Made by a program: the position numbers and the translations under genes
Assembly (NCBI GenBank): GCA_017936605.1
Contig: JAGBFH010000018.1
Location: 159,816-223,815 of the forward strand
Reading direction: 5' to 3'
DNA length: 64,000 nt
Origin: Tidjanibacter sp.
GTDB lineage: Bacteria; Bacteroidota; Bacteroidia; Bacteroidales; Rikenellaceae
Part shown: piece by piece, positions 33,098-41,364 of the stretch
Numbering within the stretch: the first letter of the stretch is position 1
How the letters are laid out: each line of letters begins with the position of its first letter
Notes under the pieces: model-generated
Database searches by the model: none
Seen by the model: only the letters and a program-made list of their open reading frames with translations
Told to the model about the DNA's origin: nothing

Positions 33098-34520
33098 GCT
33101 TCTGGCGGCGCTGTCGGTCTGCGTGGTGGGGGGCTCGGTGGGGTGTAGTGTCACCCCTCCCGAGGTGGTGAGAGTCATCACGCCCGATGAGTATATCTTC
33201 GCCCAGAGTGGCGATACGGTTGTGGTGGTTGGCGTTGAGTGGTGGGAGATATTTGGCGACACGACCCTCAATAGGCTGATGGTCGAGGCCATCGAGAACA
33301 ACAAAGACCTCGCCTCGGCCGCCTCCAATGTGATTCTCGCGCGTGAGCAGCTCGCCTCCGTGAGGGCCTCACTCGCCCCGGGCCTCGACCTCGGTGTCAC
33401 AGCCGAGGCCACCTATACCCCCTCGGCCGACGGCAAGAAACGCATCGAGCAGACCTACTCCCTGCTGCCAAAGGTTAGTTGGGAGGCCTCCATCTTTGGT
33501 GGCATCAAAGCTGCGAGCGATGCGGCGCGTGAGCAACTGCTGGCCACCCAGTGGGGCTACCGTGCGGCACGCCTTGCGCTCGAGGCACAGGTGGCTACCA
33601 CCTATTTCCAATGGTTGCAATATGCTCGCTCACTGGAGATTACCGAGCGCAGCTATGCGCTCAGAATGGAGGCACAGCGAATGACCGACTCGCTCTACTA
33701 CTACGGCTTCGCCTCGGGTGTGGACCTTCAGCAGGCGCGCTCACTGACGGCTACGGCCGCCGCCGACATCCCCTCCTATCGTAGGGCTATGGTGCAGACC
33801 AACCTCATCCTCAACACCCTTCTGGGTGGCGAGCCCGAACTCTTGCCTATGCCCTCCCACTCGAGAGAGTGTGAGCACTCGCTCTCCGCACAGCTCGACG
33901 GGCTCTACTGCGGCCACCTTACGGCCTCACCCCTGCCCGCCTATGTGCCCAGTGGGCTCCCCTCGCTGCTGCTCGAGAGGCGACCCGATGTGATGGAGGC
34001 CTTCCACAAGGTGGAGGCGGCCGCCGCTAAGACGCGCGTGGCAAGGGCTGCAAGGTTCCCCTCCATAGCGCTCACGGGTGAGGGCGGAGTGCTCTCCTCC
34101 ACCATCAAGGGGCTCACCTCCAAGAATCCCGCCTACTGGACCGCCTCGCTCTCCATCCTTCAGCCCCTCATCCACTTCGGGGAGCTCCGCGCCGAGGAGC
34201 GGCAGGCTGTGGAGGTGTGGCGACAGGCACTGTTGGCCTATCAGCAGACCATCCTCACAGCCTTTTCGGATGTGGAGAGTGCGCTTGTGGCCATCGAGAC
34301 CTACAACGCCCAGGCGGCCGAGAATCTCGCCCTGCTCACAGCCAATAGTCAGCTCCAGCAGATGACCGCCGCGCTCTATCAGGATGGTCTTGCCTCGTCG
34401 CTCAACTACATTGATGCCGAGCGCAACCTCTACTCGGCACAGCTCAGTTACATCTCTCTTCTCTCCGAGCAACTCTGCGCCTATGTGGACCTCTACAAGG
34501 CCCTCGGCGGTGGCTGGTAG
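33075..34520 (+). CDS. RND efflux outer-membrane lipoprotein (NodT/OprM type)
   Basis: A 481-residue TolC-like channel subunit. The signal peptide ends near VGGSVGCSV, so it is likely lipidated at Cys24. The double outer-membrane-efflux repeat is visible (VEWWEIFGDTTLNRLM, LASAASNVILAREQLASVRA, LLLERRPDVMEAFHKVEAA, LASSLNYIDAERNLYSAQL). It completes a three-gene tripartite exporter. The start at 33075 (MKKRVHYR) lies inside the pump gene; a longer frame from 33015 is rejected. Confidence 0.92.
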   Translation: MKKRVHYRLLAALSVCVVGGSVGCSVTPPEVVRVITPDEYIFAQSGDTVVVVGVEWWEIFGDTTLNRLMVEAIENNKDLASAASNVILAREQLASVRASLAPGLDLGVTAEATYTPSADGKKRIEQTYSLLPKVSWEASIFGGIKAASDAAREQLLATQWGYRAARLALEAQVATTYFQWLQYARSLEITERSYALRMEAQRMTDSLYYYGFASGVDLQQARSLTATAAADIPSYRRAMVQTNLILNTLLGGEPELLPMPSHSRECEHSLSAQLDGLYCGHLTASPLPAYVPSGLPSLLLERRPDVMEAFHKVEAAAAKTRVARAARFPSIALTGEGGVLSSTIKGLTSKNPAYWTASLSILQPLIHFGELRAEERQAVEVWRQALLAYQQTILTAFSDVESALVAIETYNAQAAENLALLTANSQLQQMTAALYQDGLASSLNYIDAERNLYSAQLSYISLLSEQLCAYVDLYKALGGGW

Positions 34521-34710
34521 TTCGAGTGCATCTCGCGGGCACAACAGTGCCGGCGAATTATGGTGAGCTACCGAGCTAAGTCATTGAGGTTATTAAGGTC
34601 CTTAAGGTCCTTAGGGAATTTAGGGAGTTTAGGGAGTTTAGGGAAGTTAGGGAGATTAGGGATTCAATCCCTAATCTCCCTAATAATTTTCAATTGTCCA
34701 TTTTCAATTT
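34521..34710. repeat. Intergenic ctt-agg word repeats
   Basis: 34580-34690 is a run of ttaaggtccttaaggtcc and imperfect 9-mers agggagttt, with a palindrome agattagggattcaatcccta. 34686-34715 is a heptamer run that overlaps the 3' end of the next gene. 34524-34541 resembles the outer arm of the palindromic element (tgcatctcgcggg). Confidence 0.65.
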
Positions 34711-35112
34711 TCAATTAACTGAAGTGTCCACTTGGGTCATTTCGGCCCTTGCCTCCATCTCCATCTGGAGGCCTACCATAGCGACAGCCGCGCGGGCAAG
34801 TGACACGCCATCGGGGTAGGATACGGTCGTCACGATGGGCATATTCCACTCCAAGACCACATCCGTCAGTCCATTCAGGGCCGCCGCCAAGACGAGTTGG
34901 TTCTCGTTGGGGGGCAGGAAGACAAGCACCGCATCGACGCTCGTCAGCTCGGCGAAGCATTTGGCCGCCAGGGGTGTCTCGCCCGTGCCCGGTACAAGGC
35001 GGTACTCCACCTCACCCTCCACCTCCACCATCTGGTGGAGCGAGTGTTCGGCAATCATCGTCTGCTCTCCGCAGCCCTCAACTATCACAAATCCGAATTT
35101 CAGTGCGCCCAT
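34711..35112 (-). CDS. Degenerate lumazine-synthase-like protein
   Basis: A 133-residue protein at the usual Bacteroidota ribH position beside the TPR and recF genes. The substrate-pocket signature is recognisable as VPGTGETPLAAKCFAE (compare VPGxxExPLAAK), and the C-terminal IVTTVSYPDGVSLARAA resembles the xxTxDTxxQAxxRA segment. The region that normally carries the catalytic His (GxVIRGxTxHF) reads VLVFLPPNENQLVLA, and the N-terminal S-x-FN ribityl-binding motif is absent. Catalysis is therefore doubtful. Promoter TTG-N20-TATTTTTG and an AAGGAG RBS precede it. Confidence 0.6.
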   Translation of the reverse strand: MGALKFGFVIVEGCGEQTMIAEHSLHQMVEVEGEVEYRLVPGTGETPLAAKCFAELTSVDAVLVFLPPNENQLVLAAALNGLTDVVLEWNMPIVTTVSYPDGVSLARAAVAMVGLQMEMEARAEMTQVDTSVN

Positions 35113-35131
35113 AGTCCTATCTCCTTTTATG

Positions 35132-35162
35132 CAAAAATAGCAATTCGCAGGGATATTTGCAA
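35132..35162 (-). promoter_or_regulatory. Promoter of the lumazine-synthase-like gene
   Basis: Reverse strand TTG (35162-35160)-N20-TATTTTTG (35139-35132), followed by AAAAGGAGAT just before the ATG. Confidence 0.65.
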
Positions 35163-35184
35163 CGGCCCCCGCGCAAAAAAAAGA

Positions 35185-35214
35185 GTGGCAACCCTCCGTG
35201 CGGAGGGTTGCCAC
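35185..35214 (-). terminator. Terminator of the TPR gene
   Basis: A perfect 14-bp stem GTGGCAACCCTCCG / CGGAGGGTTGCCAC with a two-base loop, then TCTTTTTTTT on the reverse strand. Confidence 0.85.
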
Positions 35215-35246
35215 CCAATATTGTTGTTCCCACCTCGGGAGATGGA

Positions 35247-35924
35247 TTATTTGCTCAGGCGAGCAATCTGTGCGTCTACATCGTTGGCACCAAACTCGTC
35301 TTTGGCACGCTGAAGAGCCTCGATGGCTGCCTCATTGTTGCCCAGAGCCTCCTCTACGAGGGCGAGCTTCTTGAGCAGATAGGGGGTCAGACCAGCTGCC
35401 GAGCACTCGTTGATAGCCTTGCGGTAGAGGCTTGCGGCCTTCTTGTAGTTGCCACCGTCTACATAGAGGTCGGCCTGAAGACCGAGGTTCTGTGCGTTGA
35501 CAATCTCTGCGGGAGCGCCGCTTGCCGCGTCATATTTCTCGAGGTAAGCCAGAGCGTTCTCTTTGTCGCCGAGCTTCAGGTAGCAGATGCCTGCATAGTG
35601 AGCAGCGAGCGAGCCCTGAGGGGTCGAGCCATAGTTGTAGATAACCTCCAGGAAGCCGGGGTAGTTGTCGTCACCCTCGAGTGCGAGCTGCCACTCGTCG
35701 GTGTTGAAGTTCTGGATTGCTGCGAACATCTCTGCCGAAGCCTTCTCTGCGCGAGGCTGGGCGATGAGATATTTGTTTGCGAAGTAGCCACCGATGATTA
35801 CGATGATGGCGATGAGGCTCCAGGTGATGAGCTTCTGGTTTTTCTCAAAGAATTTCTCGGTTTTACCAACGGTCTCGGTTACAACCTCCTCGTAGGTAGT
35901 CTCTTGGTTTTTGTTGTTTGCCAT
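35247..35924 (-). CDS. Membrane-anchored TPR protein (YfgM/CpoB-like)
   Basis: A 225-residue protein with a single membrane anchor (about residues 33-50, LITWSLIAIIVIIGGYFA) and a periplasmic helical repeat region with TPR-like pairs (AAHYAGICYLKLGDKENALAYLEKY; KAASLYRKAIN; AAIEALQRAKDEFG). Probably a chaperone-like adaptor for envelope proteins. A TTG-N18-TACTTTTG promoter lies at 35971-35999. Confidence 0.82.
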   Translation of the reverse strand: MANNKNQETTYEEVVTETVGKTEKFFEKNQKLITWSLIAIIVIIGGYFANKYLIAQPRAEKASAEMFAAIQNFNTDEWQLALEGDDNYPGFLEVIYNYGSTPQGSLAAHYAGICYLKLGDKENALAYLEKYDAASGAPAEIVNAQNLGLQADLYVDGGNYKKAASLYRKAINECSAAGLTPYLLKKLALVEEALGNNEAAIEALQRAKDEFGANDVDAQIARLSK

Positions 35925-35970
35925 AGTTTCTATTGTATTTTATAATTTCTTACTCTGCGAGTTCGAACTA

Positions 35971-35999
35971 CAAAAGTATATCTTTTTGTGGAAAAACAA
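35971..35999 (-). promoter_or_regulatory. Promoter of the TPR gene
   Basis: TACTTTTG (35978-35971) on the reverse strand with TTG (35999-35997) 18 bp upstream. Confidence 0.55.
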
Positions 36000-36139
36000 C
36001 CTCTTCGGGCAGAATTTTTCTTCCAAAGGGTCTTTTGTGGGCTATTTTTGCCCAATTTGTCCCCTCTTCCTACTACGGTCGGCTTTGCGGGGCAGAGGAA
36101 AAAATGGGCCGATTATTCTCTTTTCTCGCGGGAAATTAC

Positions 36140-36147
36140 TACCTTTG
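36140..36147 (+). promoter_or_regulatory. -7 box of the recF promoter
   Basis: TACCTTTG, 23 bp before the recF ATG. It excludes the longer open frame from 35988. Confidence 0.55.
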
Positions 36148-36170
36148 AGCACTCGCAAAACCAAGAGAAT

Positions 36171-37274
36171 ATGAGGCTCGAAAAACTGTCACTGCTGAAC
36201 TTCAAGAATATCACCGAGTGTGAACTCCTGCCCTCGGCCGGAATCAACTGCATTGTGGGTAGCAACGGTGCGGGCAAGACCAATGTGGTCGACGCCATCC
36301 ACTACCTCTCGATGAGCAAGAGTTCGCTGCCGATGACCGACGGTCAGAGTGTCAGCCACGGCGAGCAGTTCTTTATGATTGCGGGCGACTACACGACCGA
36401 CGGCGATATGGGCCTCACGGTCACCTGCGGCTTCAAGCGTGGCGCGGGTAAGTCGTTGAAATTCTGCGGCAAGGAGTATGAGCGCCTGGCCGACCATATT
36501 GGTGTCATCCCTGTGGTTATGGTGTCGCCTTCGGATGGTGCTCTGGTTGTGGAGGCCGCCGAGGAGCGCCGTCGCTGGCTCAACGCCTTCATCTCTCAGC
36601 TCGACCACTCCTACCTCGATGCCACTATGCGCTACAACCGCGTGCTGGCCGAACGCAACACCCTCCTCAAGCAGGGCGAGGCCCTTATGCCCGAACTGCT
36701 CGACATCCTCGATGAACGCCTTGCGGAGCTGGGCGAGAGGGTGGCCGCAACGCGCCGCGAGGTGCTCGAGAAGTTAGCCCCCGTGGTGGAGCGCCTCTAC
36801 TCGGCAATCTCGGGCGAGAAGGAGTGGGTGCAGCTCGGCTACCGCTCGGAGCTCAACGACACCCCAATGTTGGATATCCTGAGGGCCTCGAGAACAAAGG
36901 ATTTGGTGATGGGCTTTACCACCGCGGGCATCCACCGCGACGATGTTGTGATGAAGATTGGCGAGCACCCACTGCGTAAGTTCGGCTCGCAGGGGCAGCA
37001 GAAGAGTTTTCTCTTGGCCCTGAAGCTTGCACAATATACCATTCTGAAGGAGCGCCTGGGCGAAAAACCCATCTTGCTGCTCGATGACCTCTTCGACAAG
37101 CTCGACGAGGAGCGACTCGCACACCTTGTGACGCTCACCTCGAGCGACGAGTTCGGTCAGGTATTCATTACCGATTGCAACCGCGAGCGCATAATCTCCG
37201 TTTTGGAGCGTAGCGGCCTCAGTTTCAGCCTCTTCGGAGTGGAGGGTGGTGAGGTCAGAAAGGAGGAGTTGTAG
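36171..37274 (+). CDS. recF: DNA replication and repair protein RecF
   Basis: A 367-residue SMC-like ATPase acting in RecFOR loading of RecA at gaps. Walker A is CIVGSNGAGKTNVVDAIHYL near residue 24, the signature motif is GSQGQQKSFLLALKLAQ, and Walker B is ILLLDDLFDKLD. The start MRLEKLSLLNFKN is typical. The DUF721 gene follows after 4 bp. Confidence 0.95.
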   Translation: MRLEKLSLLNFKNITECELLPSAGINCIVGSNGAGKTNVVDAIHYLSMSKSSLPMTDGQSVSHGEQFFMIAGDYTTDGDMGLTVTCGFKRGAGKSLKFCGKEYERLADHIGVIPVVMVSPSDGALVVEAAEERRRWLNAFISQLDHSYLDATMRYNRVLAERNTLLKQGEALMPELLDILDERLAELGERVAATRREVLEKLAPVVERLYSAISGEKEWVQLGYRSELNDTPMLDILRASRTKDLVMGFTTAGIHRDDVVMKIGEHPLRKFGSQGQQKSFLLALKLAQYTILKERLGEKPILLLDDLFDKLDEERLAHLVTLTSSDEFGQVFITDCNRERIISVLERSGLSFSLFGVEGGEVRKEEL

Positions 37275-37278
37275 GCCT

Positions 37279-37569
37279 ATGCGACGCTGTTATCCCACAC
37301 GAATTGGCGACCTCTGGAATGGGTTTAAGGACGAACACCCCTTCATCAGCCACCTCATAGCCGAGGGCTCGGTACCCGATGCGTGGCGCAAGGTGGCGGG
37401 CGATAGGATTGCCGACGCCTCCGAGGTGACCTTTGCGAAGGGCACGATGTATGTGAAGGTGGGCCCCTCGGTGCTGCGCCACGAGATTTTTATGAATAGG
37501 GAGAACTTCCGCTATGAGATAAACTCCATTCTTGGCCAGGAGATTGTCCGAACGATAATCGTAAAGTAG
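37279..37569 (+). CDS. DUF721 (DciA-like) protein
   Basis: A 96-residue protein with the DUF721 pattern AWRKVAGDRIADASEVTFAKGTMYVKVGPSVLRHEI. DUF721 proteins include DciA, the replicative-helicase loader/operator, which agrees with its place directly after recF. Start ATG at 37279 (MRRCYPTRIG). Terminator at 37605-37634. Confidence 0.85.
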   Translation: MRRCYPTRIGDLWNGFKDEHPFISHLIAEGSVPDAWRKVAGDRIADASEVTFAKGTMYVKVGPSVLRHEIFMNRENFRYEINSILGQEIVRTIIVK

Positions 37570-37604
37570 TCGGTAATAAGATTGCTATTCAACCACATAA
37601 AAAA

Positions 37605-37634
37605 ACAAGGGCGACCCGTTCGGGCCGCCCTTTT
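37605..37634. terminator. Bidirectional terminator between DUF721 and ferritin genes
   Basis: Stem AAGGGCG-CCCG / CGGG-CGCCCTT with one A-C mismatch and a two-base loop; A and T tracts flank both sides. Confidence 0.8.
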
Positions 37635-37657
37635 GTTTGTTGCGGTATATTTCCCTC

Positions 37658-38188
37658 TTACTCGGCGGTTGCCAGGGGGGAGGGGGTGGTGTAGACGCGA
37701 GCGGCGAGCTCTTTGTCGTACTCATAGAGGCCATACTTGTTGTCGCCAATCTTCTCCAGAATGTCGATGATGTCGCGAGCGCTCTCCTCCTCCTCGACCT
37801 GCTCATCCACAAACCACTTGAGGGTGCTCTCCGATGCGTAGTCCTGCTCCTCTTTGGCGATGGCCATAAGGTTGTTGATGCGGGCGGTCACTACCTGCTC
37901 GTGCTCGAGGGTCTTCTCCCAAGCCGCCAGAGGGGTTGCCCACTCGGTATCCACTGCGGCGATGGGCTGAAGTTTAACCTCCGCACCGCGAGAGTTGAGC
38001 ATATTCATAAAGATGCGGGCGTGGTCCTGCTCCTCCTGGAACTGGATGAAGAACCAGTTTGCAAAACCTTTGTTGCCCTTTGCCTCCTGGTCCATAGACA
38101 TCGAGAGGTAGAGGTATGCCGACCACAGCTCGGCGTTAATCTGGTCGTTGATGGCCGCTACGAGGCGGTCGCTGATGTTCTTTTTCAT
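37658..38188 (-). CDS. ftnA: Ferritin
   Basis: A 176-residue non-haem ferritin with di-iron ligands visible: NAELWSAYLYLSM (Glu), EEQDHARIFMNML (Glu and His) and later EHEQVVTARINNL and EEQVEEEESARDI. It oxidises and stores iron as a 24-mer. A TATCTTTG box (38236-38243, reverse strand) lies about 48 bp upstream. The C-terminal 20 residues are flexible. Confidence 0.95.
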   Translation of the reverse strand: MKKNISDRLVAAINDQINAELWSAYLYLSMSMDQEAKGNKGFANWFFIQFQEEQDHARIFMNMLNSRGAEVKLQPIAAVDTEWATPLAAWEKTLEHEQVVTARINNLMAIAKEEQDYASESTLKWFVDEQVEEEESARDIIDILEKIGDNKYGLYEYDKELAARVYTTPSPLATAE

Positions 38189-38235
38189 AGTATTCGTGTT
38201 TTTAATTGGTTTCTATTAATCGGTTTTTCGTATTA

Positions 38236-38243
38236 CAAAGATA
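38236..38243 (-). promoter_or_regulatory. -7 box of the ferritin promoter
   Basis: TATCTTTG on the reverse strand. No obvious Fur-like operator was seen beside it. Confidence 0.5.
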
Positions 38244-38354
38244 ATGCAAAGTTTCTCATTTGGTACTCTTTTGACCGATGATATTTTTTAATATTATTAT
38301 AAGTAAAACTTATGGCTTGGGGTGGAAGGTATAAATATTTCGCTATCTGCCAAA

Positions 38355-38385
38355 GCAAAAGGGGATGCAGTTTGCATCCCCCTTT
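38355..38385 (-). terminator. Terminator of the exported acidic protein gene
   Basis: AAAGGGGATGCA / TGCATCCCCCTTT hairpin 20 bp after the stop codon of the gene at 38406. Confidence 0.75.
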
Positions 38386-38405
38386 ATCCTTTGCATCCCG
38401 TCGGA

Positions 38406-38909
38406 CTACATATACTCCAGAATAAACTCTGTCAGAATCTCATCGAGGTCGTAGTTCTCGAGCTCGTTCATAAGGTCATATTGTGTCAGAATGATGGACA
38501 ATGAGTTTGTGCGCCTCTGGTTGGATAACTTGAACTCCAAACCATAGTCGGCCTCAACGCACACGGCCATAAGAAGCAATATCTCGTCGTTGCCCTCCGT
38601 CATACCTTTCAGCATCAGCGCCTCGAACTCCTCTGACGAAAGCTCCTTGAGGAGGATGAGGCCACCGAGCGTCTCGTCATCGGTCAGAAAGTCATAGACC
38701 ATACGATTGTTTGAGAGGTACACCTTGTTGAGAATCAGGTCGTCATCGAGTTCCTGGGGGCACTCGTCATTCAATTCGTCTACTGCGGTGCGGAGTATAG
38801 CTATCATTTCGGGGTCGCCGTCGTTGGCGGCAAAACTGGTGGTGGTGATGGCCAGCAGCGAGAGTGCCATCACAAGGGCGCGTTTGGTCCAAAAGATGAG
38901 TTTTTTCAT
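38406..38909 (-). CDS. Exported acidic protein, function unknown
   Basis: A 167-residue protein with a signal peptide (MKKLIFWTKRALVMALSLLA, cleavage near SFAAND) and a strongly acidic mature part rich in Glu, Asp and Leu. No cysteine lipobox or catalytic motif is visible. Probably periplasmic. Not recognised as a named family. It is monocistronic. Confidence 0.68.
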   Translation of the reverse strand: MKKLIFWTKRALVMALSLLAITTTSFAANDGDPEMIAILRTAVDELNDECPQELDDDLILNKVYLSNNRMVYDFLTDDETLGGLILLKELSSEEFEALMLKGMTEGNDEILLLMAVCVEADYGLEFKLSNQRRTNSLSIILTQYDLMNELENYDLDEILTEFILEYM

Positions 38910-39218
38910 AGGGATAGGTGTTTTTGTGTGTTATTGTTGTTTTTTGATATTAGGCTTGTGTGTCCTCACAAATTTAGTAAAAATTTTCATACCACACTCC
39001 TCTTTGTACCAAAAAAGATGAGGGCAGGTCCGAAAGACCTACCCTCTCGCGCGTCGCGCGTATTATATATAGCGGTATGGGGTGGGTTCCCCAACCTAAA
39101 AGTGCAGCTAAGCGAGCGAGTTTTAGGCGCAGAAGAAAACCCCTGCCGAGTTTACTTGCGTAAATGAGGCAGGGGTTTTTCGAGGTGCAACGCCAAGGGG
39201 CGCCGCTTATGTGTGCTT
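38910..39218. other. Spacer upstream of mutB with hairpins
   Basis: No gene is seen. It includes GGCAGGTCC...ACCTACCC and CGCGCGTCGCGCG palindromes (39017-39060), agtgcagctaagcgagcg words shared with the 3.1-kb spacer, and the mutB terminator. Confidence 0.5.
39136..39179 (-). terminator. Terminator of the mutA-mutB operon
   Basis: AAAACCCCTGCC / GGCAGGGGTTTT (12 bp) enclosing a second TTTAC/GTAAA stem with TTGC loop. Confidence 0.82.
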
Positions 39219-41348
39219 TTACTCAGAGAGAATCTCCATAATCTTCTGAGCGGCGGTTGCAACGGGAGTACCGGGGCCGAAGATAGCGGCAGCGCCATCC
39301 TGATAGAGCTCCTCGTAGTCCTGTGCGGGAATCACACCACCCACTACTACCACGATATCCTCGCGGCCCAACTTCTTGAGCTCGGCGATAATCTGGGGAA
39401 CGAGGGTGAGGTGACCTGCGGCGAGCGACGAAACGCCCACTACATGCACATCGTTCTCAACAGCCTGCTTGGCGGCCTCCTCGGGAGTCTGGAACAAGGG
39501 ACCCATATCCACATCGAAGCCGAGGTCGGCGTAACCGGTAGCAACAACTTTTGCACCACGGTCGTGACCGTCCTGACCAAGTTTGGCAATCATAATACGG
39601 GGCTGACGACCCTCGCGTTTTGCGAACTCATCAACCATCTCTTTCGCCTTAGCGAAGTCTGCATCATTCTTCATAGCGCTCGAATATACACCGGAGATTG
39701 AACGGATAACTGCTTTGTAGCGACCTACGATAACCTCGCAAGCGTCGGAAATCTCGCCCAGAGTTGCACGAACCTTAGCGGCCTCAACTGCAAGCTCAAG
39801 GAGGTTGCCAGTCTTGGTCTTAACGGCCTCGGTAATAGCTGCCAGAGCTTTCTGTACGGCAGCCTCGTCGCGGCCGGCGCGGAGCTCTTTGAGGCGTTTC
39901 ACCTGGCTCTCACGAACAGCGGTGTTGTCCACTGCAAGGATGTCGATGGGGGCCTCTTTCTCCAGACGGTAGCGGTTCAGACCTACGATAACCTCCTCGC
40001 CGGAGTCGATCCAAGCCTGTTTGCGAGCCGAAGCCTCCTCGATACGCATCTTGGGAATACCGGTCTCGATAGCCTTAGCCATACCACCGAGTTTCTCAAT
40101 CTCCTGGATGTGCTCCCAAGCCTTGTGAGCAATCTCGTTGGTGAGGCTCTCAACATAGTAGCTACCTGCCCAGGGGTCAACCGAACGGCATACATTGGTC
40201 TCCTCCTGGATGTAGATCTGGGTGTTACGAGCAATACGAGCCGAGAAGTCGGTAGGAAGTGCGATAGCCTCGTCCAGAGCGTTGGTGTGGAGCGACTGGG
40301 TGTGACCCAGGGCGGCACCCATAGCCTCGATTGCGGTACGGCCTACATTGTTGAAAGGATCCTGCTCGGTGAGCGACCAGCCAGAGGTCTGGCAGTGGGT
40401 ACGCAGTGCGAGCGATTTGGGGTTCTTGGGGTTGAACTGTTTTACGATCTTTGCCCACAGCAGACGAGCAGCCCTCATCTTGGCAATCTCCATAAAGTGG
40501 TTCATACCTACTGCCCAGAAGAACGACAGACGGGGAGCAAACTGGTCGATGCTCATACCTGCGTTCACACCTGCGCGGAGGTACTCAAGACCGTCGGCCA
40601 GGGTGTATGCCAACTCGATGTCGGCGGTGGCACCTGCCTCCTGCATATGGTAACCCGAGATGGAAATCGAGTTGAATTTGGGCATATTCTTCGAGGTGTA
40701 CTCAAAGATGTCGGCGATAATACGCATCGAGAATTCTGGTGGGTAGATGTAGGTGTTACGCACCATAAACTCCTTGAGAATATCGTTCTGGATGGTACCT
40801 GCCAGCTGGTCGAGGGTGCAACCCTGCTCCAGACCTGCAACGATGTAGAATGCCAAGACGGGAAGTACGGCACCGTTCATAGTCATCGAAACGGACATCT
40901 GGTTCAGAGGAATACCGTCGAAGAGGACCTTCATATCCTCCACCGAGCAGATGCTCACACCTGCCTTACCAACATCACCTACAACCCTGGGGTGGTCGGC
41001 ATCGTAGCCGCGGTGAGTTGCAAGGTCAAATGCAACCGACAGACCTTTCTGACCCGAAGCGAGGTTGCGACGATAGAAGGCGTTGCTCTCCTCGGCGGTC
41101 GAGAAACCTGCGTACTGGCGGATGGTCCAGGGACGCATTACATACATTGTGCTATAGGGACCACGAAGGAAAGGAGCCACACCTGCTGCATAGTTCAGGT
41201 GCTCCATACCCTCCAAATCCTCGGCGCTATAGAGGCCCTTGACGGGAATCTGCTCTGCGGTCATCCACTCTTTACCCTCAGCGCACTTGTTCTGGCAGCA
41301 ACCCTCGGCTGCGCCAGCGAATTTCATATCTGTAAATTGAGCTCTCAT
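39219..41348 (-). CDS. mutB: Methylmalonyl-CoA mutase large subunit
   Basis: A 709-residue B12 enzyme interconverting succinyl-CoA and methylmalonyl-CoA. The TIM-barrel part shows [37 protein letters not shown] and [12 protein letters not shown]; the C-terminal cobalamin domain has the base-off His in [12 protein letters not shown], plus GxSxL-type [10 protein letters not shown] and a later GG motif. Catalytically complete. It lies 16 bp downstream of mutA. In this type of anaerobe it usually feeds propionate formation. Confidence 0.97.
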   Translation of the reverse strand: MRAQFTDMKFAGAAEGCCQNKCAEGKEWMTAEQIPVKGLYSAEDLEGMEHLNYAAGVAPFLRGPYSTMYVMRPWTIRQYAGFSTAEESNAFYRRNLASGQKGLSVAFDLATHRGYDADHPRVVGDVGKAGVSICSVEDMKVLFDGIPLNQMSVSMTMNGAVLPVLAFYIVAGLEQGCTLDQLAGTIQNDILKEFMVRNTYIYPPEFSMRIIADIFEYTSKNMPKFNSISISGYHMQEAGATADIELAYTLADGLEYLRAGVNAGMSIDQFAPRLSFFWAVGMNHFMEIAKMRAARLLWAKIVKQFNPKNPKSLALRTHCQTSGWSLTEQDPFNNVGRTAIEAMGAALGHTQSLHTNALDEAIALPTDFSARIARNTQIYIQEETNVCRSVDPWAGSYYVESLTNEIAHKAWEHIQEIEKLGGMAKAIETGIPKMRIEEASARKQAWIDSGEEVIVGLNRYRLEKEAPIDILAVDNTAVRESQVKRLKELRAGRDEAAVQKALAAITEAVKTKTGNLLELAVEAAKVRATLGEISDACEVIVGRYKAVIRSISGVYSSAMKNDADFAKAKEMVDEFAKREGRQPRIMIAKLGQDGHDRGAKVVATGYADLGFDVDMGPLFQTPEEAAKQAVENDVHVVGVSSLAAGHLTLVPQIIAELKKLGREDIVVVVGGVIPAQDYEELYQDGAAAIFGPGTPVATAAQKIMEILSE

Positions 41349-41364
41349 AATTCTTCACTGATGA

